From: Apium graveolens
Lineage: Eukaryota; Streptophyta; Magnoliopsida; Apiales; Apiaceae
Assembly (NCBI RefSeq): GCF_009905375.1
Contig: NW_027418148.1
Span: forward strand, 1 to 64,000
DNA length: 64,000 nucleotides
Direction: 5' to 3'
How positions within the stretch are numbered: the first letter of the stretch is position 1; the number at the start of each line of letters is the position of its first letter. Under the pieces are notes generated by a model. The model was not told the DNA's origin and searched no databases. It worked only from the letters and a program-made list of their open reading frames with translations. A program made the translations under genes and the position numbers. Positions 21,120 to 31,484 of this stretch are shown piece by piece.

Positions 21120-22386
21120 ATGTCATTAGAAAAATCAAGTGAAAAATAAGATGTATATTATCAAATTGATGAATACGAAAAAAGAACATCACAAACTTTA
21201 AGTTTTAAACCGGATATATAATAAAATCCAAAGTGAAACAGAAGAACTAACAATAAAAAAGATATTCAAAACATCATATTTTGAAAGAAATAAAGAAGTT
21301 AGATATATAGCTGAAAAATATGAAAATGTAATAGATATAGATATGATAAATGGAAAAGCAAAAATAAATTTAATAACAGATGGTTTGATAAAAAGAGAAC
21401 TATCCAAATTAAAACAAAAGGAAGCAAATAAACTAAAAAATATTTATTTTGGAGCAATAAAATTTACAATAAAAGCATATTTTCAGAAAAATATTAATAC
21501 TATACAGATATATGTACTAGGTGATAGAATAATAGGAAATATACAAGATTCATTAATAGTAGTAGTAAAAGGAAACTTCATTAAAATTTATAATACAACA
21601 TGATTTTAGCATATCATTAGGAGATGAAAATAAAGAAAGATCTTTAACATTATATTATAAATTAGATGGAATAAAAATGCAAAAGGGAAGTAAAGTAATT
21701 AGTATGGAAACTAAAATAGTTTATGCTATGACTTGAAACCATCATGTAAACAAACAAACGGAATTAGGAATAATAGTACCAAATTATACAAAGATATATT
21801 AGAAAAAATTGAACATAAAGAAGAATCTCAAATAACAATCCCAGAAGAATTTACAATAGACTTTAGTAATAGACAAATAATTCCAACACAAAGAATTAAA
21901 CCAAGAAGGATCTAGATTAAGTTTTAGAAGAGAACAAAACCCTATAAAATTAATTAGATCGATGAGTATGACCAGTGGAAAATTAGATTTAATAAAATTA
22001 CCGTGTTACGAATCAGATAAATTAAGAATAAAAACAATAATATTTAATGGAATATTTGCCAAAAAACTCATAACATAAATAAATAATGGAGCAACATAAA
22101 GTCAAATACATATAACTGAAGTTGACTCAAACCAATGTGAGGAAATAGAACCTCAAATAATAACTGAACCAAATAGTTCGAGAGAAATAATAATAACAAA
22201 AAGTATAAAATTAAGATTAAAAATTTTAGACTTAGAATATAATATAAGTCTAGGAGTGATAGAAAATGACGTTAGTTATCAACTATTATTAGGAATGGAT
22301 TTCTTAAATGAAATAAAATATAATATAACAAATGAAGGAATATAAATAAATAATTAGAATAAATTAAGATTTATAGAAAGAATATA
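21120..22386 (+). pseudogene. Movement protein with retropepsin-like tail (unit 2, copy 1)
   Basis: The natural start is seen here: ATG at 21,120 (MSLEKSSEK) soon after the ORF3 stop. The frame is broken repeatedly: a stop nine codons in, a stop at about 21,220, a deletion at about 21,585, a stop at 21,734, and a frameshift at about 21,905. The open piece 21,343-21,603 carries the 30K core (FGAIKFTIKAYF and GNIQDSLIVVVKG). The tail (22,010-22,380) reads INNGAT where unit 1 has IKTGAT, and LLLGMDFLNE, closer to the retropepsin consensus than unit 1. Confidence 0.85.
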
Positions 22387-22461
22387 AACCATGAAAAGGA
22401 GATAAACAAGAAGAAAGATGAAATAGAAACTATTAATAAGATAATAAAAGAAACATTAATT

Positions 22462-22608
22462 ATGTCTCAAGAAAAAGAACTACAATACTTAAAAGAAAAA
22501 GAAAAACTAGAAGAAGAAGTAAAAGAATTAGAGAAAATAAAAAGTAAGAAAAGAAAAACATGGATAATTGAAGGAGAATGGAGAAAACGAGTTTATAAAT
22601 ATGAATAA
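22462..22608 (+). CDS. Viral small ORF a, 48 aa
   Basis: It starts MSQEKELQYLKEKEKLEEEV, a highly charged probable coiled coil, and continues KRKTWIIEGEWRKRVYKYE. The stop (22,606-22,608) overlaps the next ATG (22,601). It lies about 75 bases after the movement-protein stop. The same frame is present at 63,811-63,957. Function unknown. Confidence 0.5.
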   Translation: MSQEKELQYLKEKEKLEEEVKELEKIKSKKRKTWIIEGEWRKRVYKYE

Positions 22609-22761
22609 TACTGAAATCAAATAAAAGATATTTGGAACGAAATATTTATAAAAGAAAGTTTAAACGCTATATTGAAAAAGATAGAAGAAAATCAAGAAAT
22701 TAATAGAAAAATAATTAAGGAAGAAATAATTATGAAATATGTTAGAAATCCCAATCTTTAA
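22601..22761 (+). pseudogene. Viral small ORF b, about 53 codons, frameshifted
   Basis: The ATG at 22,601 overlaps the ORF a stop by 8 bases. It meets a stop after seven codons, but a one-base shift opens a frame (IKDIWNEIFIKESLNAIL, then a charged helix) to the stop at 22,759-22,761. That stop overlaps the ORF c start by 23 bases. Confidence 0.45.
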
Positions 22762-22990
22762 ACAAATATTAGATAAGTTAACCTTAATACATAATAGTTT
22801 AGAAAAAAATAAAGAAACGAAAATAATTAAACACGAAATTGAAGAACCAGAAATAGTACCTATAACGGTAATAGGAAGAACTAAAGAACCTATATTAATG
22901 GATATAAGCAAATCAAAACCTAAAATGACTATAGGGGTTAAAGGAGCAATAAATGGTTTAGTAGAACTTTATAAATCAGGAAAATTCTAG
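22739..22990 (+). CDS. Viral small ORF c, 83 aa
   Basis: An intact frame begins MLEIPIFKQILDKLTLIH (amphipathic helix). A charged stretch with Glu/Pro follows, then VPITVIGRTKEPILM, and it ends with GAINGLVELYKSGKF. Its position between movement protein and coat protein is where caulimoviruses keep aphid-transmission and virion-associated proteins. I cannot assign it to either from sequence. Confidence 0.5.
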   Translation: MLEIPIFKQILDKLTLIHNSLEKNKETKIIKHEIEEPEIVPITVIGRTKEPILMDISKSKPKMTIGVKGAINGLVELYKSGKF

Positions 22991-22994
22991 AAAA

Positions 22995-23186
22995 ATGTCT
23001 ATAACAGAACATAGTGTTATAACATTTCTTAAAAAACATGGAAAAGAGTTAATGGAAAAAGAAAGACAAAAATATGAACCTATAAAACAAGAAATAAGAA
23101 AAGATGAATTAGAAGAATTAAGAAAAGAAAATGCTAAATTAAAAACTAAAACCAATATAGAATGGTTAAATAAATATAATTGGTGA
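22995..23186 (+). pseudogene. Viral small ORF d, 3' truncated
   Basis: It starts four bases after the ORF c stop: MSITEHSVITFLKKHGKEL, then a long charged helix (IRKDELEELRKENAKLKTK). After about 23,178 the reading runs into intergenic repeat DNA, so the true C-terminus and everything through the last viral ORF are deleted in this unit. It may be the N-terminal part of the coat-protein precursor or another small protein. Confidence 0.5.
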
Positions 23187-23395
23187 CTGTAATATATGAT
23201 TCTACGGCCCAATGAAAATTGGTGACTGTAATATATGATTCTACGGCCCAATGAAAATTGGTGACTATAATATATGATTCTACGACCAAATGAAAATTGA
23301 TGACTGTAACATATAAAAATGTTTCTACGGCCCAATGAAAATTGGTGATTGTAACATATAAATATGGCCCAATAAAATTGGTGACTGTAATATAT
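23178..23395 (+). repeat. Intergenic CCAAT-palindrome tandem repeats (unit 2, copy 1)
   Basis: Five units of the same repeat as at 18,093-18,345 join directly to ORF d through the shared word aattggtgactg, which suggests recombination between a viral gene and this repeat. Confidence 0.85.
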
Positions 23396-23713
23396 TAGCA
23401 AATATAAATAGCCCGAAATTATTGAATTCCAGACAAAAGACAAAAGACAGAAGGCATCAAAAGGAGTAGACAAAATAAAAAGAGGAAGCAGGAAGAATAA
23501 AAGCACGGAAGAAAAATTGCAAAAGTTGAAAAAGAAGACAGAATAATTCATAAGAAGTGGACACAAGGAAAAGAGAAAGTGGGACAGAAGAAAAATTGCA
23601 AAAGTTGAAAAAGAAGATAGAAGAAAAGAAAAAGGAATGGATGAAAGAAAAAGAAGGAAACAGAAAGAATAATATGTCAAAAAAGAATATCATGTAATAC
23701 AAATCTCTCCCTC

Positions 23714-23720
23714 TATAAAA
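23714..23720 (+). promoter_or_regulatory. TATA box, second pregenomic promoter
   Basis: TATAAAA in the same ccctcTATAAAAgagg palindrome as at 18,656, with the same purine-rich upstream region (23,400-23,650). Confidence 0.7.
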
Positions 23721-23759
23721 GAGGAGAATTGTAACAAAATAAGAGAGAGATGTTTTTTT

Positions 23760-24224
23760 TATCAGTTTAGAAATCGATCACTTGCTTAGTTATTTTTCTC
23801 TCTTAGTTTTCTTATGCAAATCTCTTTTCTTTATACATTAATGGCCAGCTAAAAATCTCACCTCTGCAATCTATAACAAGATAACATACAGTTTATATAT
23901 ATATATATATATTTAAGCTAAATTATTATGGATTGTGGAGAAATTCATAAAAACATGTTAGGATAACATTCACCAAAGAATCCGGTGCGCTGTTCTTGAT
24001 TCATCAACATTATAATTGTTTAAATGGTTTTTGTTTATTTTGTATGTGATTAATATGTTAGGATACGTAAATATATAGAAATAACTGTCAAGTTTAAATT
24101 ATTATGGATTGTGGAGAAATTCATAAAAACATGTTTTATGATTTATATATCTGCGTGCCTTCCCTCTTTAGGGTTATCAGATATAGTAAACGATCCCCCA
24201 ATCTGGCAAATGAATTTGGTATCA
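23760..24224 (+). other. Truncated viral leader, unit 2
   Basis: It matches the leader at 18,715-19,243 but lacks the AATAAA part, and it has a short duplication (ttattatggattgtgg...) at about 23,925 and 24,100. It ends at the primer site: ccaatctgg at 24,198-24,206, an 11-base interruption, then TGGTATCA at 24,217-24,224, after which viral similarity stops. Confidence 0.8.
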
Positions 24225-25623
24225 CCTATATATTTTTTGTTAGGTTGTACATCATATTCTGTATTTTATAGACTTGAAATTATATGCATCATTTATTTAA
24301 ATTTAATGATTGCTATAAAAAAATTCCAACAGAAATTAACTAATATCCTATCAGAAATGTGGATGCGAGGAGGATGTAACGGTTTAGCTTCAGCTAACAT
24401 TTCTTGAGAGTGCGATCTCGGCTTTGAAACCATCCACATACCTTGTTGCTTGCGCAGCTTTAATCTTCTCCCTGCTTATCATTGGTCTATTTCCCTTGTG
24501 CTTGGTGATGGTTTTCGTAGGCACCGAACTCGTTTTGCCCTTTTTGTGTTTTCAAAATTTGTTTACCTTTTTCTTGAATCTCCTTAGCACTATCCTTTTG
24601 CTCATTTCTCTAGGTTCCTAGCCATGATACTACACAAGAAACACAAAATAAAGCAAACAAATTAATCAACAAATTACTAAATCATACCAGTCGTACTTAA
24701 ACAATATAAGTAATTAAACAAAATGTAAATAAGCCGAAATGATAATCCAGTAGCGCAAAATGATCACAAAATAAAACAATAAACCAATGTTTACACCAAT
24801 ATTTACTCAGACTAGTAGGGCAATGATACGTAACGCAATTTTCAACCATTATTCCCCCAACATTCAAAAAAATCAGGTAAAACCCTAAATAATACATTAA
24901 ATTGGGGGTTTATGCATAGGAGAGTATATATATGCATGCATACACGCACATGAGGTTTTGAAAAAATTGTAGAAAACATATATACAGAGATTAGCGATGA
25001 AATGAAAATAAAATAAGAGATAAAAAACACATACATCTATACACAAACTAGTGTTAATACAAAGGTTTATACTAATCACAACAAAATCAAAAAAAATGTA
25101 TAAAGTCCAAAAAAATGTAGAAAAAAATTCAAAGCAACACATATACAAACATACATACATACATACCCTTAAGTCTTAACACACGTACAAAGGGTAAACA
25201 AAGGGTCTATACACATGCAAACACTTAAATTGTTAGGAAAAACCCTTTAATAGGTATAAAATTAATAAATAGAGATGAAATATATCCTAAATCAGCGATG
25301 AAATGGAATGCTTATGGGCAATGAAATCAAAGAGAGGTGAGAGAGTGCCGAGAGAGATAAAAGGTGACATGAAATGTGTTAGAAAAAATAGATTTTTTTT
25401 TAAGTTTTGACTAGTCTAAAGACGCAAATCATTTACTACCATTTCATGGTAGGAAAGGAAAAGGGTTTAGGCGTTATTTTTTATTTTTTACTAAAATTTG
25501 AGCGGCCTTTTGCAAAAAAATTGATTCGGCGATACAACATACACCTCTTGAAACAAAGATACTCACATTTCAACCCCATAAAGATATATTAGTTTCCACA
25601 GGTGTAAATGTGACCTACATTTG
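24225..25623. other. AT-rich flank, no gene recognised
   Basis: A somewhat GC-richer piece at 24,370-24,625 may be TE-derived (minus strand reads MARNLEK with stops), but I do not recognise it. Short (acat)n runs occur at 24,930-24,950 and 25,140-25,170. Confidence 0.45.
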
Positions 25624-26607
25624 TGTTGGGAATATTGGTGGGCACAGTTGGAAATGTCATCCACAATCTGCGATTAATACAAACAAAATATACGAATAAC
25701 AGAAAAAACAATAAAAGGATATAAAAAGAGAAGTTCTCGTGTCCAGCGTATACTGTCTCCTTAAAACTATTATGGCCCTCACCGCATGTGCGAGTCGTTA
25801 GCCTCCCAGGGTAAAACGAGAAAATAGCGTTGTTGCACGAACAGCGCCTTCGATGAACAAGAACGGAGCAAGAAACTATCACCGGAAGAGAAAAGGGTTT
25901 TTGTGAAGGAGGCGGATGTGAGATATATTTCGAATGAAATGATTAACCATAAACCTGATAATGATAATATATAGGCTCGAGGGAAACGTGTTCGCTACTT
26001 TACGCGTAATTAAATAAAATGTGTTAATTAATAATCAAATCTGTAATTGAATCAGAATTATTATTTTGCCAAATCAATTATAATAATTTGTAATAAAAAA
26101 CGAATTAAGAATTTATAAGCCTAAGCCCAGTGAAAATTAAATTTAGCAAAACTAGTCCATAATTATTCAGGCCAATTTTCTGCTACATTCGTGTCCGCAA
26201 GTCGCACACGCGGGCAAGCTCGAAGGCTTCGCAAGCCTCAGATTGCCCCTCGAAAGCCCAAGATTTGCACCCCCCCTACGCGCACGTAGGTATTGGAGCA
26301 ATACATAAGTAACACATTTGAACACTACATAAGTATTTTACTATTTAAAGCTATGCATTCTCCTTTGCAAATTCAATGTGGGACTTTCATTTTTCTACAC
26401 AAATTTCCACAACTAAGGGACTAACTTTGGATTATCATATCTCATTCATCTCTTAGTCATTTTGAGTGATTCAAAGTGCCTCGGAAAGCTCTCGCGGAGG
26501 AGAACACGTTCCAAGTGTCACTTGTCGTGTGCACGCGACATTCGTCCACTCAAATTATGGCTCAAATTGACTCGACAATGTGGGGCTACTACCCACATTT
26601 TCCAAGA
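25624..26607 (-). mobile_element. 3' LTR of Ty1/copia element (984 bp)
   Basis: On the minus strand it begins T(C)TTGGAAAATGTGGG, next to the polypurine tract catgtgggggatt (plus 26,608-26,621), and ends CCAATATTCCCAACA, giving imperfect TGTTGG...CCAACA ends. A ctcgagcctatatatta TATA-like segment lies at about 25,965-25,985. The minus-strand frame at 25,589-25,882 falls inside the LTR and is not a gene. Confidence 0.75.
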
Positions 26608-26622
26608 ATCCCCCACATGGAT

Positions 26623-27214
26623 GAGATTGATATTTCAGTAGCACACATCAGATAGACAGACACAGAGTTTGACTTGGTGATAGTTTATTCGATCAGATAT
26701 AGCATACGATAGATAGAGAATGCTCCTTGAGCCTTCGCTCGAATAAGCATACCGACTTTACTGGTAGACAGTAGACATGCTTGTCCTTGAAATGTTCGAC
26801 CGTTTGTGTAAACGATGATATACTTATCATTATATCCTTTCTGACCCGTTCAATTCTCATGAGTATGTCCATTTTGGCCACGGAACATCCTCCTGGTTCT
26901 GCAGGAGTTTCTAAAGAATTGTGCCTCGCAATTCTCCTTTGAAGCGGCCCCACTTCTCTCCCACATAGGTGATCTTTATCTTATAGAGTAACCCGCATTT
27001 ACACAACTGAATTTCATGCATTGACTTCTGAACTCCATGTATTCCACAAAAGATCATTAAAAGCTCAAAGGTTTAACCTCGTACCATACGGGTCTCACTG
27101 TTTCCTCATCATAGGAACATGCCAGGGGTTTCCCCCACAGTGATTTGGTCATCATTATTTAGTTGGCCCATTGAACCAAGTTCTTGGGATCTCCAGTCAG
27201 CATTGGTTGGGTGT
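26623..27214 (-). other. Ty1/copia 3' untranslated region
   Basis: This non-coding interval lies between the RNase H end and the LTR. A chance 86-residue frame (26,693-26,953) occurs here. Confidence 0.6.
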
Positions 27215-29003
27215 CCACCATGACGACGTTAAGCAATAGGCCTAAGGCCCATCCCTCTCGATGATTTCTCAACCACTTCTCTTGATAAGCCTTTAGTTAG
27301 TGGATCCGCGATATTATCCTTTAACGGTATATAGTCAATAGTGATAATTCCGGTTGAGATCACTTATCTAATGGAACTATGTTGTCATCGTATATGACGA
27401 GACTTTTCATTATACATCGTGTTATGTGCTCTACCAATAGCGGATTAACTTTCACAGTGTATTACTATTGCAGTCATAGGCTTTGGCCATCTTGGAATAT
27501 CCTCTAAAAATTTGGCGTAAATATTCAGCCTCTTCGGCGCATTTATCTAGTGCCACGAACTCAGCTTCCATCGTGGAATGAGTTATCACAGTTCGCTTTG
27601 AGGATTTCCATGACATTGCCGCACCAGCTAATGTAAACACATAGCCACTCGTAGACTTTAGAGCCTTCTTACTGGATATCCAGTTCGCATTAGTATATCC
27701 CTCTAATACTGCTGGATATCTTCCATAGTGTTGTCCATAGTCTCGAGTTCCTCTCAAGTACCTCAGTACCCTTATGATCGCTTTCCAGTGATCAGTTTCC
27801 GGATTACTCGTAAACCTACTCAACTTGCTGATTGAGTATACAATGTCTGGTATTGTACAACTCATTAGGTACATCATACTTTCAATTATCCTCGAGTATT
27901 CCAACTAGGAAACCGCTACACCTTTGTTCTTGTATAGATGTAAAGTCATATCCACATGTGTCCTGGATCAAGGTCATCCTTGAGAAACTTCTCAAGAATC
28001 TTTTCAACATAATGAGGTTGACTTAATGTGAGTCCTTCTGATATTCTAGAAATTTGGATTCCTAGAATCTCATTTGCTAGTCCCATATCTTTCATGTCAA
28101 ATCTTGCCTTTAGCATATCCTTTATAGATTTGATCACTTTGTAATTGCTTCCGGCAATAAGTAGATCGTCTACATATAATATCATCATGACATAACCATT
28201 GTCATTGTCCTTGACATAATTGCTTTCATTATCTTTGTAATAGGCACAACTATCGCATTCATTGATCTTGAAGCCATTGGTCAGCACGACCTCATCAAAT
28301 TTCTCATGCCATCAAATTTCACTAATCTATAGACTTTCCTCTCTTGACCCGGGACAACGAATCATTCAGGTTGTTCCATATAAATTTTTTCATCTATATC
28401 TCCATTTAGGAAAACTGTTTTCACATCCATTTGATGTACTACTAAATTTCACATTACAGCGATAGAAAACATCATCTTTATAGACGTTATTCTCGTTATT
28501 GGAGAATATGTGTCAAAGTAGTCAAGATTGTATCCTTTAACTACAAGCCTTGCCTTGTACTTGTCGATAGTACCATCAGTTTTCAATTTCTTCTTGAAAA
28601 CCCATTTGCTGCCTAATGGCTTACAGCCGTTTGGCAAATCAACTAATTCCTAAGTATGATCCTGCAGAGTTGAATCAACTTCATTTTTAATGGCCTCTTT
28701 CCACATGGGGCCATCGGTTGAGGTAACTGCTTCCTTATAGGTTTTCGGGTCACCTTCCTCGAGCAAATATGTCATAAAGTCAGACCCAAAGGATTTCTCC
28801 GTACGTTATCTTTTGCTCCTTCACACTACCCCCACATTTTCGTCCTCACTTTCTTCACTCTCATTATTGTCCTTTATAGACTCATGAGCTCGTTTAGACA
28901 TTGTAGGGGGTTCGTTTCCTGGATTGCAAGGAAACGTCGTCTCAAAAATTGAGTCATTCATAGATTCAGAATATGAAAATATGTTCAGAATTAAGATTGC
29001 GGG
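27215..29003 (-). pseudogene. Ty1/copia pol remnant: RT and RNase H
   Basis: Minus-strand blocks in order: a linker with MSKRAHESIKDNNESEE (28,920s); KEAIKNEVDSTL and WVFKKKLKTDGTIDKYKARL (28,700-28,530), the RT N-terminus; ILYVDDLLIAG (about 28,175), the RT catalytic site; [14 protein letters not shown], then [20 protein letters not shown] (27,600s), the RNase H region; and NIADPLTKGLSREV (27,290s), the typical C-terminus. Several stops (for example before ELVDLP and after FSIAVM) and frameshifts make it dead. Gag, protease and integrase are missing: the element is cut at about 29,003, where a different repeat begins. The lineage is probably Tork-like from the LTR style, but this is not certain. 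Confidence 0.9.
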
Positions 29004-29004
29004 G

Positions 29005-30480
29005 ATGTGGTGGAATATAAGTATCTGGTTCATCATTCATCATTAGAATCCTGATTTTGTGCACTCAGTTGGATGTTTAAATTGTAAGCCCCTATAAAAG
29101 CATCAACTTTAAATCTAAACTATTTTTTTAACCTCAGCCTTGAAAATCAACACAATCCCTCAACTTGAAACCCTTTTGTTGAACTGAGATGAGGAGAATG
29201 TTTTATACTTTATTTGGGAGGTGTTAAATTTCTAAAATAAGAATAATATATTTTCTGTCTATCAAAATATGTGAAGGCGCCTATAATTGGTGCTCAGTAT
29301 TTTCACCTAAATTTCATTGCCTCTCACTTTCATATTTTGTTTCACCGAAATTTCATTGCCTCTCATATTAATATTTTGACTTCACCTAAATTTCATTGAT
29401 GGAAACCATACTCACTAGCTAGATTTTTGAAATAACTAGTGATTATTTATTAATTTGTTAAACTTGAAATTTTACAAAAAAAAAACAACAAATACAAGAA
29501 ATACCATGAGTCACTTGTATTTCAAATTTAGAAGTTACTAAAAGAATAATTTTTTAACTCAAAAATTATTATATTTTATGTCAAAACATTACATAACTTT
29601 AATATTTTATCAAAATTAAAAAAATTTGTTTATAGCCCAAAATACTGACATGTCTAAAACCTTTAAAAAATCATGTCTAATTTAGTAGTTATTTCAACAT
29701 TGTAGACATAATTCTTGGTAAAAATCCATCTAGGTTAGAATAGATGATTATAGTGCCATAAATAAAAAACTTAAATAACAATGTGATTAGTCAGATAGTA
29801 ATAATAATGAATATTGCTTACTCGATTGTTGTTGTTCCCCAAATTTAGTAAGCAATATAGTTACCCAAATGTGGTTCCTTAAATTTATGCTCCTTTTGTT
29901 ATTACTGTTGCAGCTACGACACTTTTTGCTCAAAAGTTATGATAAAGGTGTTTGGTAACTTCTAAATATTTTTGGTCTAAAAGTTGTTGTTAGGAAAAAT
30001 ATGTCCCCCACTTTTGGAAAAAGATGTTTTCAACTTTTGCTGCAAGTAGCTATCAGTTTCACCATCACACCTTATCAAAAATATTATTTTTATACATTAT
30101 ATCTCAAAATATGCATAAATTAAAAAAATTACCAAACAGTCATCTAATTTTTCTTACAATATTTTTTTCACCAGCACTTTTTCTCAGGGCACAGCAGTTT
30201 TCAACAACAATCTGAAACGAAGCCTCTAAACGAAGCCTCTAAACGAAGCCTCTACTAAGGAAACTTATTCTTTTTGTATTAAATGATGTAAATAAAATAT
30301 TGTTTGTCCGACATTAGGGATAAACTTGGGATTTAAATATAATCTAATAGATATGGAAGGGGTTTTATTTATTTAACTAGCTATGAAAGTTAACCATTCT
30401 CTTTAATGTGAATTATTTTCTCAAACTCTTTGTGTGTCATGAAATTTCCATCATTTAAAGTTCAAAAAAATTTTATGTTA
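29005..30480 (+). repeat. Diverged direct repeat A
   Basis: It begins ggtggaatataagtat...catcattcatcattagaa and shares long words with 31,485-32,700: ctttaaatctaaact, agtaagcaatatagttaccca, and aatataatctaatagatatgg. No coding capacity is recognised. Repeat family unknown. Confidence 0.75.
29890..30245. mobile_element. MITE-like insertion in repeat A
   Basis: Repeat A' goes directly from gtggttccttagattta to aatgatgtaaataaa, whereas repeat A carries about 350 extra bases here. The extra DNA starts near ttgttattactgttgcagc and ends near cagcagttttcaacaacaatctg, a loose inverted similarity. Three copies of the word aaacgaagcctct follow (30,217-30,254). Superfamily uncertain. Confidence 0.45.
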
Positions 30481-30559
30481 GAAATAAAGATATTCAAAAA
30501 ATTAATTAATTATGTGGATTAATTTAAATTACTAAAAAAAATAATTATCATATATTTAA

Positions 30560-31480
30560 CACACTTTATTTTTTGATGAATTTGACAAAAAATTAATTAG
30601 TTGGTTATTAATATAATTGTTGAAATTTAAAAATAACAATAAAACTCTTTTCAAATATAGCTAATCATTTTAGCTAATGCCATTAAAGTAAAATTGCTTA
30701 CAAGTTCAACAAATTTTGCATAATATCTATTTTTTTCTATTTTAGCTAATGAATATAGCTAATAGCTAAAATGGTTAGCTAAATCATCATAATCTAAAAT
30801 TTTGTTGAATCTGAAAGGGTATTTGCTCCCGTGGTATTATGTATATTAATTAGCTAAATTCAACAATAATATGTTATATGTATTTTTATTTTATATATAT
30901 GAAAATTACCCATGTTAAAATATATTTAAATATTTAATTAAATACAAGTAAAAATAAAAAATTTATTTAATGAAAAAATATTGAATATATATTTTTGTAA
31001 TTATAAAAGACACTTATATGTGTTAAAAAATATATACTTATATGTATAATAAATTTTTATATTAAAATTTATATTACTTTTTGTTATATTAGATTTATTA
31101 ATATTTTTATAAATAAGTAATGTTTATTAAAATAATTCATATTTTGACACTTAATATAACATAAAGTTAAAATATTAAATATGAAATAAAAATTTCAACA
31201 TATATATATAATATAAATATAATATGAATATATGTGTATTGATGTACAAACTTAGGTTAAAATAAGGTAGAAAGTTTGAGGTGGATGTTTTAGCTAATGG
31301 CTAGAGGATCACCAGATATAGAAGATGGGATACAGGATATCTAAATTTTTTGCTAACGGGTAACACGGTTAGAGTAGTATATTTTTTAACTAATATGTAT
31401 ATAACTGTGCCACATAGACTTTTTAGCTAACAGGTTGTGATGGTTGAACATGCTCTAAGTAGGATTGCTAGGAGGTGGGA
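30560..31480. other. AT-rich spacer between repeats A and A'
   Basis: Recurrent ttagctaat words occur at 30,655-30,790 and 31,290-31,440. No gene or clear element ends recognised. Confidence 0.4.
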
Positions 31481-31484
31481 TATA

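Larger units (their letters stand above)
20348..21193 (+). repeat. 846-bp tandem duplication of small ORFs 1-3, second unit
   Basis: This is the same order of ORFs at roughly 90% or better identity by eye, continuing at its right edge into the second movement-protein frame. Confidence 0.9.
1..22650 (+). repeat. Large direct duplication, copy 1
   Basis: Nearly the whole stretch is found again at about 41,382-64,000 in the same orientation. The offset drifts from 41,377 bases at the start to 41,350 near the end as small indels accumulate. Element ends, stop codons and deletions are shared. The first bases (gaag followed by cggggtgg) align to 41,373-41,390 with a 5-base gap, so the homology probably continues left of the window. 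The unit could be a tandem 41.4-kb duplication seen 1.5 times, or an assembly artefact. Confidence 0.95.
13446..24224 (+). other. Endogenous pararetrovirus block, copy 1
   Basis: A plus-strand, A-rich block of caulimovirid DNA amounts to one rearranged genome plus a second, internally deleted part. The order is: 30K movement protein, coat-protein tail, protease-RT-RNase H, last ORF, intergenic promoter, leader with primer site, small ORFs 1-3, a tandem copy of ORFs 1-3, a second movement protein, four small ORFs, a second intergenic region, and a leader fragment. The left junction (about 13,446) falls at the start of the movement-protein frame; the right junction (24,206-24,224) falls at the tRNA primer site. 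No integrase, LTR or clear target duplication is present, as expected for illegitimate integration. Confidence 0.93.

Noticed and set aside
22976..23702. Minus-strand 234-residue frame with repeated YYSHQFSLGRR words, and its neighbour
   Set aside because: It is the antisense of the viral intergenic tandem repeat and purine-rich promoter region; the periodic peptide mirrors the DNA repeat.
25589..25882. 97-residue minus-strand frame
   Set aside because: Lies in the Ty1/copia LTR, across its TG...CA end; no protein motif.
26693..26953. 86-residue minus-strand frame downstream of copia RNase H
   Set aside because: In the 3' untranslated region of the copia element, no conserved domain seen.
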